A DNA stretch of 64,000 bases, taken from Hyphomicrobiales bacterium. GTDB lineage: Bacteria > Pseudomonadota > Alphaproteobacteria > Rhizobiales > JACESI01. The stretch spans positions 368,966-432,965 of the forward strand of contig JACESI010000001.1 in assembly GCA_013911885.1 (NCBI GenBank), read 5' to 3'. The notes beneath the pieces were generated by a model. The model ran no database searches. It saw only the letters and a program-made list of their open reading frames with translations, and was not told the origin of the DNA. The position numbers were made by a program, and so were the translations under genes. Every line of letters begins with the position of its first letter. Within the stretch, counting starts at the first letter, position 1. Positions 49,408 through 58,399 of this stretch are shown in pieces.

Positions 49408-49497
49408 TGTTCGAAACCAACGAGGCTAAACCGGGGTTTCGGCACACTTTCTTTTGACATCAAACACTTTCTTTCAACATTAGAGGAGACCAGGACC

Positions 49498-50040
49498 ATT
49501 CGCAGACCACAACGTGGCCAAGAGCCAAAAAAGGACGGCCCCCGCATCAACGAAGAAATTCGTGTTCCAGCGGTGCAGCTTATTGACGCTGAAGGTGAAA
49601 ACCACGGCGAAACACCAATAGAGCGCGCACTGGAAATGGCGGCGGAAGCGGGCCTCGATCTCGTCGAGATCAATGCGGGACAGGGAATGCCGGTCTGCAA
49701 GATCCTGGACTACGGCAAATACAAATTCAAAGCCCAGAAAAAGGCAGCCGAAGCGCGCAAGAACCAGAAAACCGTCGAGGTCAAAGAAATCAAGATGCGG
49801 CCGAATATCGACACCCATGATTATGAGGTGAAGATGCGGTCCATCAACAAGTTCTTCGAACAGGGCGACAAGGTGAAAGTTACCCTGCGTTTCCGCGGGC
49901 GCGAAATGGCGCACCAGGAACTCGGCATGGACCTTCTGCAACGCGTCAAGAATGACACGACCAGCGTTGCCAAGGTTGAGTTCGAGCCGAAACTTGAAGG
50001 CCGCCAGATGATCATGGTGCTTGCCCCGGCGCAACGCTAG
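49498..50040 (+). CDS. infC: Translation initiation factor IF-3 (ATT start)
   Basis: Protein of 180 residues that checks start-codon pairing on the 30S subunit. The N-domain ([21 protein letters not shown]) and linker are followed by the C-domain ([34 protein letters not shown]). The first ATG (49573) would cut off the N-domain; the ATT at 49498, preceded by GAGGAGACCAGG, restores it. A rare AUU start is the known autoregulatory device of infC in E. coli, since IF-3 discriminates against it. Confidence 0.94.
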   Translation: MRRPQRGQEPKKDGPRINEEIRVPAVQLIDAEGENHGETPIERALEMAAEAGLDLVEINAGQGMPVCKILDYGKYKFKAQKKAAEARKNQKTVEVKEIKMRPNIDTHDYEVKMRSINKFFEQGDKVKVTLRFRGREMAHQELGMDLLQRVKNDTTSVAKVEFEPKLEGRQMIMVLAPAQR

Positions 50041-50080
50041 AGACATCCGGCAATGGCTGGAATCGTTTGATAAAACCCAG

Positions 50081-50114
50081 CAAATAGCCCCGGATAAGAC
50101 CGGGGCTATTTGGT
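50081..50114 (+). terminator. Rho-independent terminator after infC
   Basis: AAATAGCCCCGG pairs with CCGGGGCTATTT around the loop ATAAGA, then GGTTTTC, 41 bases after the infC stop. It separates infC from rpmI-rplT, which have their own promoter. Confidence 0.85.
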
Positions 50115-50179
50115 TTTCAGCAAGACCGTGACCGTTGCAGGCCAGAGCCGCCATGCAAGAGAAATCCCTTGCGCGCGCC

Positions 50180-50208
50180 TTGCAATTGCGCCTCTTTGCC
50201 CCTATAAG
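50180..50208 (+). promoter_or_regulatory. Probable promoter of rpmI-rplT
   Basis: TTGCAA (50180-50185) and TATAAG (50203-50208) are separated by exactly 17 bases, close to the sigma-70 consensus, and lie just downstream of the infC terminator. Confidence 0.6.
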
Positions 50209-50237
50209 CGCGCATCGCTGAGTGGCCCGGCGGTTCT

Positions 50238-50253
50238 TGCTCCCTTCGGAGCA
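50238..50253 (+). promoter_or_regulatory. Leader hairpin before rpmI
   Basis: TGCTCC and GGAGCA form a 6-bp stem with a CTTC loop in the rpmI leader. L20 represses its own operon by binding leader RNA in several bacteria, so an L20 site is possible here; no direct evidence. Confidence 0.35.
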
Positions 50254-50350
50254 GGGCGGGCATGCCGTGGCTACTCCGAACGCTCAATAGGAAAAAAGCG
50301 CCTTAAGCCGGTTTCCGGCATCAAAACGGCGCGCAAAAGGATGAAGCAAA

Positions 50351-50548
50351 ATGCCCAAGATGAAAACCAAGTCCGGCGCGAAGAAGCGCTTTAAGATCAC
50401 GGCTTCCGGGAAGGTCAGCGCTGGCCAGACCGGCAAGCGTCACGGCATGATCAAACGCTCCAACTCTTTCATTCGCAAAGCACGCGGCACGACCATTCTG
50501 TCGGCTCAGGACGCGCGCATTGTCATGAAATTTTTGCCCAACGGCTAA
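50351..50548 (+). CDS. rpmI: 50S ribosomal protein L35
   Basis: Basic ribosomal protein of 65 residues. [21 protein letters not shown] is the family start; [21 protein letters not shown] and the C-terminal KFLPNG complete it. It is followed by rplT after 24 bases with a GGAG site, the standard L35-L20 pair. Confidence 0.97.
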   Translation: MPKMKTKSGAKKRFKITASGKVSAGQTGKRHGMIKRSNSFIRKARGTTILSAQDARIVMKFLPNG

Positions 50549-50572
50549 AGCACCCCTCAGGAGATTTGAAAA

Positions 50573-50941
50573 ATGGCACGTGTCAAACGCGGTGTGACCG
50601 CTCACGCAAAACACAAAAAAGTTCTGAAGGCCGCCAAGGGGTATTATGCAGCCCGTTCGCGCCTTATCAAAACAGCAAAACAGGCGGTCGAAAAAGCCGC
50701 ACAATATTCCTATCGCGACCGCCGCGTCCGCAAGCGCCAGTTCCGCGCCCTTTGGATTCAGCGCATCAACGCGGCCGTGCGCCTTCACACCGATGGCAGC
50801 ATGACCTATGGCAGCTTCATCAATGGCCTCAGCCGGGCGAATATCGAGGTAGACCGCAAGGTTCTCTCCGATCTCGCAATCACACAGCCGGACGCGTTCA
50901 AAGGTCTGGTAGAGCAGGCGCAGGCAGCACTCGCCGCCTAG
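50573..50941 (+). CDS. rplT: 50S ribosomal protein L20
   Basis: Ribosomal assembly protein of 122 residues: [59 protein letters not shown] and [25 protein letters not shown], written here by conserved blocks. In related genomes pheS and pheT usually follow; here a sugar-biosynthesis cluster on the opposite strand follows instead. Confidence 0.97.
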   Translation: MARVKRGVTAHAKHKKVLKAAKGYYAARSRLIKTAKQAVEKAAQYSYRDRRVRKRQFRALWIQRINAAVRLHTDGSMTYGSFINGLSRANIEVDRKVLSDLAITQPDAFKGLVEQAQAALAA

Positions 50942-50962
50942 AACGCCATGATCGCAGCATTC

Positions 50963-50995
50963 AAAAACCGCGTTGGGTCGTCCGGCGCGGTTTTT
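50963..50995 (+). terminator. Rho-independent terminator after rplT
   Basis: AAAAACCGCG pairs with CGCGGTTTTT around a 13-base loop, 21 bases after the rplT stop. T-tracts on both strands allow bidirectional use. Confidence 0.85.
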
Positions 50996-51056
50996 GCCTG
51001 TTTGAACCAGACTGCTCTGAGGCAATGTGGTGAAGGCAATGTTGTGAAGGGAGAAC

Positions 51057-51587
51057 CTACGGGCGGAAATCGGGGAAGCTGCGGTCTTGCGCGGACAGAA
51101 CGGTCACCTTCTGCGGCCAGTTGATATCAAGCGCCGGATCGTCCCAGCGCAAGCCATGGCCTGCACCCGGCTGATAGGGTGTACCCATCAGATAACTCAC
51201 GGTTGCGCCGTCGCTCAGCGCCTGAAAGCCATGGGCAAAGCCCGCCGAAATGTAAAGCGCCGCGCGATTGTCAACCGACAGCTCGATGGCGACATGGCTG
51301 AGATAGGTCGCAGATTGCGGGCGAAGGTCGACCGCCACATCGAGGATGGCCCCGGCGATGCAGCTCACCACCTTCACCTCTTCAAACGGCGGTTTCTGGA
51401 AATGCATGCCGCGCACGGTGCCTTTCAGTGCATTGAACGAGATATTGTGCTGCGGAAAATCGGTCCAAAGGCCGCGTTCGGCAAATTCGGCTGCGCAGAA
51501 AGTCCGGGCGAAAAAGCCGCGCGCGTCTTCATGGCGCTCGGGCTCGATCCGGAAAAGGCCCTGGATTGGCAGCGGGATGAAGCGCAT
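51057..51587 (-). CDS. rfbC: dTDP-4-dehydrorhamnose 3,5-epimerase family protein
   Basis: Cupin-fold epimerase of 176 residues. IEPERHEDARGFFARTF, FPQHNISFNALKGTVRGMHFQ (catalytic histidine), DVAVDLRPQSATY and GFAHGFQALSD are family blocks. Because the neighbours make CDP-4-keto-6-deoxyglucose, the likely substrate is a CDP-linked (possibly C-methylated) keto-sugar rather than the dTDP-rhamnose precursor. It is last in its operon; the start shares a base with the previous stop. Confidence 0.88.
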   Translation of the reverse strand: MRFIPLPIQGLFRIEPERHEDARGFFARTFCAAEFAERGLWTDFPQHNISFNALKGTVRGMHFQKPPFEEVKVVSCIAGAILDVAVDLRPQSATYLSHVAIELSVDNRAALYISAGFAHGFQALSDGATVSYLMGTPYQPGAGHGLRWDDPALDINWPQKVTVLSAQDRSFPDFRP

Positions 51588-52861
51588 CAGAAGACCTTGA
51601 GTTTAGGGATCGCGGTCACGAGTTTGACGGTGAGCTTTTCCTCGTCACGCAATTGATGGGCGATCTCATCGCTGAGATTCCATGGCAGGATCAGAAGATA
51701 GTCCGGCAGATTGGCCCTGAGATGATCCATACCATAGACCGGTATGCGAATGCCGGGCATGAAGCGACCCTGTTTGGTCGGGTTTTTGTCGATGACATAG
51801 GCGACATATTCTGTGCCAACGCCGCAATAGTTGAGGAGCGTGCTGCCTTTCGCGGCTGCACCATAGGCAGCGACAGACCGGCCTGCCCGTCGCTGTTCGA
51901 TCAGGAAGGCGAGAAGGTCATCCTTGATGACGCGGACGCGTTCAGCGACCGCGGCATAGGTCGAAAGCGAATAAAGCCCGGCCTTGCGCTCTTTTTCGAG
52001 AAGTGCTGAGACCTGATCCGTCGTGATGTGACTGGCCGTATCATGGCAGACGAACAGCCGGAGCGAACCGCCATGGGTTGCAATTTCCGCAACATCGAAC
52101 ACGCGCAAGCCTGCCCGGCGCATGACGTCGAGAAGGGGACCGAGACTGAGATAGGAAAAATGCTCGTGATAGATCGTGTCAAACTGTGTCTCGGTGACGA
52201 GGCTCAAAAGATGCGGAAACTCGAAAGTCGCAACCCCTTCAGGCGCGAGAAAGATTTTGAAGCCCGCAACAAAATCCGCGAGGTCAGGCACATGGGCAAG
52301 AACGTTGTTCGCGGCGATGAGATCGGCCTTGCCACGTTCGCGGACGATTTCGAAAGCACTTTCAGCCTTGAAAAATGTTGAGATCGTGTGCACGCCGCGC
52401 GCGCGGGCAGCAGCGGCACAATTGCCGGCAGGCTCGATCCCCGTCACCTTCTGCCCGGCTTGCGAAAACCATTGCAAGAGATAGCCGTCATTGCTCGCAA
52501 TCTCGCCAATATGGGCATCCGGGCCGAGGGAAAACCGCGCCGTCATCGCTTCTGCATAGCGCCGGGCATGGTCGACCCAGCTTGTCGAGAAGGAAGAGAA
52601 ATAGACATAATCGTCGGAAAAGATCGTCTTCGGACTTTCAAATTCGCCAAGCTGAACAAGAAAGCAGTCACTGCAAACAAAGGCATGCAATGGATAGGCG
52701 ATCTCGCCCTCGTCGCCGCGCGCAAAAGGAACAAAGGCATTCGACAGAGGGGTGATGCCGAGATCGACGACACTTTCAAGCGCCGCACTGCCGCAGGCCC
52801 GGCACGTGAATGTCACGGCTTTGCTGTTCTGGTCTTTGTTGTGGAGATGGTTGGTCGTCAC
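51587..52861 (-). CDS. Sugar C-methyltransferase (TylC3/NovU-like)
   Basis: SAM-dependent enzyme of 424 residues with the three-part layout of NDP-hexose C-methyltransferases: an N-terminal zinc site (C20, C23, C63, C66), a SAM domain (GEIASNDGYLLQWF, about 119-132), the YHEHFSYLS motif whose histidine is catalytic in TcaB9, and a C-terminal domain (AYGAAAKGSTLLNYCGV). It probably methylates C3 of a 4-keto-deoxysugar. The ATG overlaps the rfbG stop by 4 bp. Confidence 0.88.
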   Translation of the reverse strand: MTTNHLHNKDQNSKAVTFTCRACGSAALESVVDLGITPLSNAFVPFARGDEGEIAYPLHAFVCSDCFLVQLGEFESPKTIFSDDYVYFSSFSTSWVDHARRYAEAMTARFSLGPDAHIGEIASNDGYLLQWFSQAGQKVTGIEPAGNCAAAARARGVHTISTFFKAESAFEIVRERGKADLIAANNVLAHVPDLADFVAGFKIFLAPEGVATFEFPHLLSLVTETQFDTIYHEHFSYLSLGPLLDVMRRAGLRVFDVAEIATHGGSLRLFVCHDTASHITTDQVSALLEKERKAGLYSLSTYAAVAERVRVIKDDLLAFLIEQRRAGRSVAAYGAAAKGSTLLNYCGVGTEYVAYVIDKNPTKQGRFMPGIRIPVYGMDHLRANLPDYLLILPWNLSDEIAHQLRDEEKLTVKLVTAIPKLKVF

Positions 52862-53943
52862 GTGCTTATCCCGGTAAAATCTTCAATCTGCTTTTCGCAT
52901 AGCTTGCGGCTATGGCCGGGATCGTCTGACCCCGCCTCTAGCGCGCGGTGGAAGGCGACCGTCCAGTCCAGCGCCTCTGCAACCGAAAGCCGGGGCTGCC
53001 AGCCGAGGCGGCTCTGCGCTTTGGCTGCATCGACGGCAAGAAGCGTCGCCTCATGCGGATTGGCGTTTTCATCAAGCCTCCAGGCTGCCGCTTCGCCCCA
53101 TGCGGCGACCAGATGATCCACCACCGCCCGGACCGGCCAGACACTCTTCATTTCCGGCCCGAAATTCCAGCCCTCGGCATAGGACTGACCCGTATCCGCA
53201 AGACGCTCACTCAGAAGAAGATAACCCGAAAGCGGCTCCAGCACATGCTGCCAGGGACGTGTCGCATTCGGCGCGCGCACAATGACAGTCTCCCCGCGCG
53301 CGAAGGCGGTGAGACAATCCGGCACAAGCCGGTCCTTCGCCCAGTCACCACCGCCGATCACATTGCCCGCGCGGGCTGTCGCGACAGCGGTGTGCCGAGC
53401 GGCAAAGAACGAGCGGCGATAAGAGGCGGCGACCAGTTCTGCCGCGCCTTTCGACGCGGAATACGGATCATGGCCGCCCATGGCGTCACTTTCACGGTAG
53501 GGCCAGACCCATTCGCGGTTTTCATAGCACTTGTCGCTGGTGACGACGACAATCGCGCGGCAGAAATCGGCGTCGCGCAGCGCATCAAGAAGATGCACCG
53601 TTCCCATCACATTTGTTGCGAAAGTCTCGACCGGCGCCGCATAGGACTGGCGGACCAGCGATTGTGCGGCAAGATGGAGAATGATTTCCGGCCTGATCCG
53701 CCGGACCGTGCGGCAAAGCGCCTCGTGATCGCGGATATCGACGAAACATTCCTCGTTCACCGACTTTTTGCCGAAGGTCTGATAGAGCGAGCGTCCGTCG
53801 AGCGGCCCGAGGGAGAGACCGGTTACCCTGGCGCCCAGCATCGAAAGCCAGACCGAGAGCCATGCGCCCTTGAAGCCGGTATGACCGGTGAGCAGAACAG
53901 TCTTGTCCTTCCAAAAGTCCGGCGAGGGCATCATCGCGCTCAC
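52858..53943 (-). CDS. rfbG: CDP-glucose 4,6-dehydratase
   Basis: Extended SDR of 361 residues making CDP-4-dehydro-6-deoxyglucose. VLLTGHTGFKGAWLSVWL is the NAD motif with the GFKG typical of RfbG; SDKCYENREWVWPYRESDAMGGHDPYSASKGAAE contains the YxxxK, cited here by its core YSASKGAAE; ARAGNVIGGGDWAKDRLVPD and RPWQHVLEPLSGYL follow. The ATG overlaps the rfbF stop by 4 bp. Confidence 0.94.
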   Translation of the reverse strand: MSAMMPSPDFWKDKTVLLTGHTGFKGAWLSVWLSMLGARVTGLSLGPLDGRSLYQTFGKKSVNEECFVDIRDHEALCRTVRRIRPEIILHLAAQSLVRQSYAAPVETFATNVMGTVHLLDALRDADFCRAIVVVTSDKCYENREWVWPYRESDAMGGHDPYSASKGAAELVAASYRRSFFAARHTAVATARAGNVIGGGDWAKDRLVPDCLTAFARGETVIVRAPNATRPWQHVLEPLSGYLLLSERLADTGQSYAEGWNFGPEMKSVWPVRAVVDHLVAAWGEAAAWRLDENANPHEATLLAVDAAKAQSRLGWQPRLSVAEALDWTVAFHRALEAGSDDPGHSRKLCEKQIEDFTGIST

Positions 53944-54716
53944 GCCCAGACTTTCCAGGGCGGATTTTCCTTCGCCCAGAGATCTTCGAGATAGCGCCGG
54001 TCGCGCAACGTATCCATCGGATGCCAGAAGCCGTCATGCTGAAAGGATGTGAGTTGCTGATCGCGGACAATGCCTTCCAGAGGCTCGCGCTCCCAGACCG
54101 TGGCGTCGCCCGCTATATAGTCGATCACCTTCGGGGAGAGGACGAAGAAGCCGCCATTGATCCGCCCGCCATCCCCAAGCGGCTTTTCGATGAAGCCGCT
54201 CACCCGGTCGCCCGCAAGTTCGAGCGCCCCGAAACGGCCGGGCGGATGCACCGCAGTGATCGTGGCAAGGCGGCTCGCGCGGCGATGGGCATGATGCAGC
54301 GCGGTGATGTCGACATTCGAAACCCCGTCGCCATAAGTCATGAAGAAATCGCGATCATCGAGATAAGGTTTGATCCGTTTCAGCCGGCCGCCGGTCATGG
54401 TGTCGTGCCCGGTGTCGACGAGCGTGATCTTCCAGGCCTCCTTCGGCCCGTCATGCATCGTCACATCGCCGGTTGCGGTGTCGACCGTGAGCGAGCCCTG
54501 ATGGCGGTAATAATTGATGAAATATTCCTTGATCTGATAGCCCTTGTAGCCAAGGCAGATGACAAACTCCGACACACCATGGGCGGCATAGATCTTCATG
54601 ATATGCCAAAGGATCGGCTTTCCGCCGATTTCGACCATCGGCTTCGGACGAATCTCGGTTTCTTCCGAAAGCCGGGTGCCAAGGCCGCCAGCGAGGATCA
54701 CAGTTTTGAGTGGCAC
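53940..54716 (-). CDS. rfbF: Glucose-1-phosphate cytidylyltransferase
   Basis: Nucleotidyltransferase of 258 residues making CDP-glucose. VILAGGLGTRLSEETEIRPKPM holds the signature and substrate lysine; MEIGGKPILWHIMKIYA-like and YGDGVSNVDI blocks follow, and INGGFFVLSPKVIDYI is typical. Start: GTG 54716 with GGAG eight bases upstream and the natural VPLKTVILAGG N-terminus; an ATG 14 codons earlier is in frame. First gene of rfbF-rfbG-methyltransferase-rfbC, 122 bp after the preceding glycosyltransferase. Confidence 0.94.
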   Translation of the reverse strand: MPLKTVILAGGLGTRLSEETEIRPKPMVEIGGKPILWHIMKIYAAHGVSEFVICLGYKGYQIKEYFINYYRHQGSLTVDTATGDVTMHDGPKEAWKITLVDTGHDTMTGGRLKRIKPYLDDRDFFMTYGDGVSNVDITALHHAHRRASRLATITAVHPPGRFGALELAGDRVSGFIEKPLGDGGRINGGFFVLSPKVIDYIAGDATVWEREPLEGIVRDQQLTSFQHDGFWHPMDTLRDRRYLEDLWAKENPPWKVWA

Positions 54717-54838
54717 GGTGCGTTCTCCGCTCTCGGGCTTGCCTATCGGGTCCATCAATCAAACGCACCCCGTCATAAGCCGGTGCGTTGCGGACGTGTT
54801 TGTTCCATAGCGCGGGTGAGCTTTTGTCACCAGAAAAA

Positions 54839-55654
54839 TCATATGAGCCGCGACCAGCGCGTAACCCGCGTCAGGGTCAGCCGGGCGAGCCGCAGGCGGA
54901 AGGAAGCGCGGCTTGCGCCCGAAAGCCCATATGCATCCCCGCGCGCCACGCCGACGGCATAAAAATCCCGTGCGATTGTGCGCAGTTGCGCTTTCGTGAA
55001 CTGGTAGCTCACGCCTTCCTTGGCGGTGATACGGTGAATGAAGGTGGTATCGTTGCTGCCCACGACCCCGCCCGCAAGCAGCGCCTCAATCAGGATCTGA
55101 TAATCCCATGCCCAGACATGCGGATAGGTCTCATGCACATGGGCGACCGCTTTCTGAAGGAAGGGCCTGCGGAAAAGGCCGTACATCCAGCCCGCCTGGG
55201 CGTGGGAAAGTCCGTGCTTCCATGTCACCGGTTCACCGGGTGAGAGGCGGCAGGTGAAGGGCCGCTTGCGCTCTCCCTTCGGCTTCTGCGTGATGATGGC
55301 GGGTGCGGCAAGCACGGCCCTCTCATTGTCGAGAAGTGCTGCCCGCAAGGTTGCGATGAAATTCGGGTCCGAGAGATCATCATGCGCGCGCCAGAGGAAA
55401 AACGGTGTGGCAGCCGCCTCGGCGAGAAAGCGGAAATTGCCGACCGGCCCGAGATTTTTCGTCTGCCGGAAAAGCGTGATGCGGCTGTCGGTCTGTGCCA
55501 TCGCTTCCACCCGCGCCGCCGTGTCATCACTGGAGGCGTTGTCCGAGACGAGGATCGCGATATCGGCATAAGTTCCATCGAGCAGGCAGCGGAGTGCCTC
55601 CTCGATCATGGTTGCGCCATTATAGACGGGAAATCCAACTGTCACATCCGCCAT
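54839..55654 (-). CDS. Glycosyltransferase, family 2
   Basis: GT-A transferase of 271 residues. MADVTVGFPVYNGATMIEEAL is the family start, LVSDNASSDDT carries the first aspartates, and FFLWRAHDDLSDPNFI the DxD-like nucleotide-metal motif; WDYQILIEALLAGG resembles the ED-type catalytic region. ATG 55654 is chosen since it begins the conserved fold; the open frame upstream overlaps the preceding gene. Sugar and acceptor unknown; context suggests surface polysaccharide. Confidence 0.85.
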   Translation of the reverse strand: MADVTVGFPVYNGATMIEEALRCLLDGTYADIAILVSDNASSDDTAARVEAMAQTDSRITLFRQTKNLGPVGNFRFLAEAAATPFFLWRAHDDLSDPNFIATLRAALLDNERAVLAAPAIITQKPKGERKRPFTCRLSPGEPVTWKHGLSHAQAGWMYGLFRRPFLQKAVAHVHETYPHVWAWDYQILIEALLAGGVVGSNDTTFIHRITAKEGVSYQFTKAQLRTIARDFYAVGVARGDAYGLSGASRASFRLRLARLTLTRVTRWSRLI

Positions 55655-55658
55655 GGAC

Positions 55659-56621
55659 CTAGCGCCCCCATCTGAAGCCATAATGAAACACCCGCGCCCA
55701 CAAGGTGCGCGAAAGACAGGTGAACACCGAAATCGGGGGAGGGGCCGCATCCGGTCCCCAACTCGCCCGCGCATGATGGCGCCGCCGCCTGTTCGTGCCG
55801 TGGTGATACTTGGCGCTGCGGTTATCGGCAATAAGGAGCTTTTCCTGTTCGCCAAGGCGGAAGGTTCGCGAGCGGTGCCAGTCCTTCGGCGGGAACACGT
55901 CGCCATCGGCATTCACGATGAGCGCCGCGCCGCCCCCCTTCATGATCAGAGAGGTGAGATTGTCCGCCCCCGCCTCCAAAGCGAGGCAGGCGCCACGATT
56001 TTCGACCCGCCCGGCGCTGAACTCGAGAAAGGTTGAAGCCCGGATCAGGAAGCCCGTGGTTCTGATATGCGGGTTTGGGAAGGCGATAACGCCCGGAAGC
56101 GGCGTCTCCCACGAACCCGATGCGCCGACAATACTTCCGGGCCCGCCCGCCCCTGCACCCGACCCCGAAATCGTCCATGCCTTTGAAAAAGCCCGGTGCC
56201 AGTTTCGGTGACCTATTCGGCTGTGCGAATTCATGAACAGGAAGGCATGGTCTGGATAACGCGCGCACAAGGCCCTGTAGGCCGTGAGGTCAACACCGTC
56301 ATCGGGGACATCTTCAAAACGGAGCCGCGCGCGCGCCGCGCCGCTCAGCCGGTTGAAACAGGCCGGCAGAGGGTCGCCGTCCGCGAACCCTTTCTTGAGA
56401 ACAAGCAGCATTGTTTCAGGCCCCGGATCGTTGGCAAAAAACGAGGCGAGAAACGCCCGCGCCCAGGCACCGGGGTTGCCTTTCCTGAGGAGATAGACCG
56501 GGAGAAAATGGGGTTTGTCGTGAATTTGATTGACCCCCGTTCCGGAATATCCATAAAACGGGCGGCGGCAAACACCCGTTGCGGCTCCGGCGTGCGCCCT
56601 CATTTCAGGATTTTGAGCCAT
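55659..56621 (-). CDS. Hypothetical protein in the surface-sugar cluster
   Basis: Predicted 320-residue soluble protein I cannot assign to a named family. Features: FYGYSGTGVNQIHDKPHFLPVYLLRKG near the N-terminus, TAYRALCARYPDHAFLFMNSHSRIG, GASGSWETP, FPNPHIRTTGFLIRASTFLEF and FRLGEQEKLLIADNR near the C-terminus, followed by a basic tail. The central blocks resemble glycosyltransferase-like proteins seen in polysaccharide clusters, so a transferase role is possible. Start uncertain. It ends 4 bp before the glycosyltransferase start. Confidence 0.6.
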   Translation of the reverse strand: MAQNPEMRAHAGAATGVCRRPFYGYSGTGVNQIHDKPHFLPVYLLRKGNPGAWARAFLASFFANDPGPETMLLVLKKGFADGDPLPACFNRLSGAARARLRFEDVPDDGVDLTAYRALCARYPDHAFLFMNSHSRIGHRNWHRAFSKAWTISGSGAGAGGPGSIVGASGSWETPLPGVIAFPNPHIRTTGFLIRASTFLEFSAGRVENRGACLALEAGADNLTSLIMKGGGAALIVNADGDVFPPKDWHRSRTFRLGEQEKLLIADNRSAKYHHGTNRRRRHHARASWGPDAAPPPISVFTCLSRTLWARVFHYGFRWGR

Positions 56622-56765
56622 TCCGCTGCTGGCTGACCGGATATCACGAAGACTTTAAGGTGTCCACCAAAGCCCGTTTTCCGACACGGCGTTCCGTGCG
56701 TTGATTGACCGTTACTTTGACAGATATGCTTTGAAAGATACGCTTTGACAGATACGAGAGACGAA

Positions 56766-57452
56766 ATGGCCAACTCCCTTTCAGCCGCAGCGCTTACGAA
56801 GCAGGATTTCATCGAAATCATCAAGGCGCAGGGCTCGAGCGACGAGACGTTTTTCGGCTATCCAATGCGCGAAGACGGGCTTTATCTGCAGCAGGACCCG
56901 GACGAATTCGCAGCGCTCATGGATTTCGTCGCAAACGAGGTGCGCGAGGCGAGCCTGACGCTTGATCTCGGCATTGCCTCCGGCGGGCAGACGAAGTTCA
57001 TGCGGGACTATTTCAACGCGCGCCAGACCATCATTCTTGATGATGGCAATCATCCGATGCACCACCATTGGGCGCGGATCAAGCCAACAATCAAGACCGA
57101 AATCGTCTGCGAGATCATCGACGATTCCCATGCGCCATCGGTGCGTGAAAAGCTGAAGCCCTGGTATGGCAAGGTCGATTTTGCCTATGTCGATGGCGAC
57201 CATTCCTATCGTGGCCTGAGGCAGGATATCTTCCTGATGAAACACCTCATCCGCGAAGGCGGGCTGATGGTGCTGCATGACACAGCGGCTGTTTGGGATT
57301 GCAAAAAGGTGTTCGACGATCTTCTGAAATCGAGCGAATTCCACCTTTACCGGAATTTCGACAATCGCTTCGGCATCTCGGTCTGGATCCGCGCCGGGCG
57401 CAAGCGCAAGATCTATTGGCACAACCACGCCTTTGGCTGGGGCAAGCTCTGA
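56766..57452 (+). CDS. Class I SAM-dependent methyltransferase (Methyltransf_24-like)
   Basis: Predicted 228-residue methyltransferase. LTLDLGIASGGQTKFM is the SAM-binding motif, VDFAYVDGDHSYRGLRQDIFLMKHLI and GGLMVLHDTAA are typical of the Methyltransf_24 family, often found in surface-glycan clusters. ATG 56766 with GAGA upstream is used; a TTG seven codons earlier is possible. It runs divergently from the sugar operon and 5 bp upstream of an epimerase. Confidence 0.82.
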   Translation: MANSLSAAALTKQDFIEIIKAQGSSDETFFGYPMREDGLYLQQDPDEFAALMDFVANEVREASLTLDLGIASGGQTKFMRDYFNARQTIILDDGNHPMHHHWARIKPTIKTEIVCEIIDDSHAPSVREKLKPWYGKVDFAYVDGDHSYRGLRQDIFLMKHLIREGGLMVLHDTAAVWDCKKVFDDLLKSSEFHLYRNFDNRFGISVWIRAGRKRKIYWHNHAFGWGKL

Positions 57453-57457
57453 GAACC

Positions 57458-58378
57458 GTGAACCGAGAGCGATCGCGGGTTCTGCTGACCGGTGCGAGCG
57501 GGGCGCTTGGAAGCCACGTGCTGGACGCGCTTCGCGTCCTGCCCAACCCGCCCGAAATCGGCGTGATCACGCGCTCAGCCGCGCAAGCGGCAGAAACCCG
57601 CTGCTTCACCGGCGATTTTCTCGATACCGCCTTTACCCGTTCGGTCCTGCGCGATTTCAAGCCTGAGCGCGTCTTTCACCTCGCCTGGGAAACCGCCCAT
57701 GGCAGCTACTGGACCAGCCCGGCTAATGCGGACTGGGCCGCGGCGACATTGGCTTTTGCGCATGATTATGCTGGCTCCGGCGGTCATCTCACCTTCGCGG
57801 GCACCTGTGCGGAATATCAGTGGGGCGGCCCGCTCCTCACCGAGGACGAGACGGAAGAAGCGCCGCACACGCTTTATGGCCAAGAGAAGCAGCGCACCTC
57901 CCGCGCACTGCTTGCGCTCGACAGCGCGGGCCGTCTCAGCGTGAATTGCAGCCGTCTGTTTTTTCCGTTCAGCGAGCGGGAAAATCAAGCGCGCATCACC
58001 TCGCTTGCGGTCCGATATTGCCTTGAGGGAAAGCCGCTTCATCTGCGCGCCGGTGATGTCTATCGCGATATGTGCCACACGCGCCATGTCGCCAATGCGC
58101 TGGTGCGCATGAGCGGTGCACGCGCTTGCGGTCTGTACAATATGGCGACCGGAAAGCCGGTTCACCTCGGCCATTTCCTGCAAGCGGTGGCGGCGGCATG
58201 CGGCACGCCGGGCCTTGTCAGCTTTGACCCGTGGACGGTCCGAAATGGCGAAACGACGGAGCCGGAAGTCCTTGCCGGATCACCGCTTCGCGCCGCACCA
58301 TATCTTCACGCTCCAACGGACCCGACATCCGACATTGCCGCCTTTGTCGCGGCCAGCAAAGCCCGGTTTCAGGGCTGA
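57458..58378 (+). CDS. NAD-dependent sugar epimerase/dehydratase
   Basis: Extended SDR of 306 residues with GTG start at 57458. VLLTGASGALGSHVLDAL binds NAD; HLAWETAHGSYW, TFAGTCAEYQWGG, and HTLYGQEKQRTSRALL (YxxxK) are SDR positions; RDMCHTRHVANALVRM and GLYNMATGKPVHLGHFLQ are typical of sugar-nucleotide enzymes. Possibly the 4-ketoreductase or epimerase finishing the CDP-deoxysugar. Coupled to the upstream methyltransferase by a 5-bp gap; converges with the GntR gene. Confidence 0.85.
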   Translation: MNRERSRVLLTGASGALGSHVLDALRVLPNPPEIGVITRSAAQAAETRCFTGDFLDTAFTRSVLRDFKPERVFHLAWETAHGSYWTSPANADWAAATLAFAHDYAGSGGHLTFAGTCAEYQWGGPLLTEDETEEAPHTLYGQEKQRTSRALLALDSAGRLSVNCSRLFFPFSERENQARITSLAVRYCLEGKPLHLRAGDVYRDMCHTRHVANALVRMSGARACGLYNMATGKPVHLGHFLQAVAAACGTPGLVSFDPWTVRNGETTEPEVLAGSPLRAAPYLHAPTDPTSDIAAFVAASKARFQG

Positions 58379-58399
58379 TGCGCCGCTTCGGAAACCGGA

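Larger units (their letters stand above)
50041..50350 (+). other. Intergenic region infC-rpmI: terminator, promoter and leader
   Basis: These 310 bases hold no gene. They contain the infC terminator (50081-50114), a good sigma-70-type promoter (50180-50208) and about 140 bases of leader with a small stable hairpin at 50238-50253, listed separately. Confidence 0.7.
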
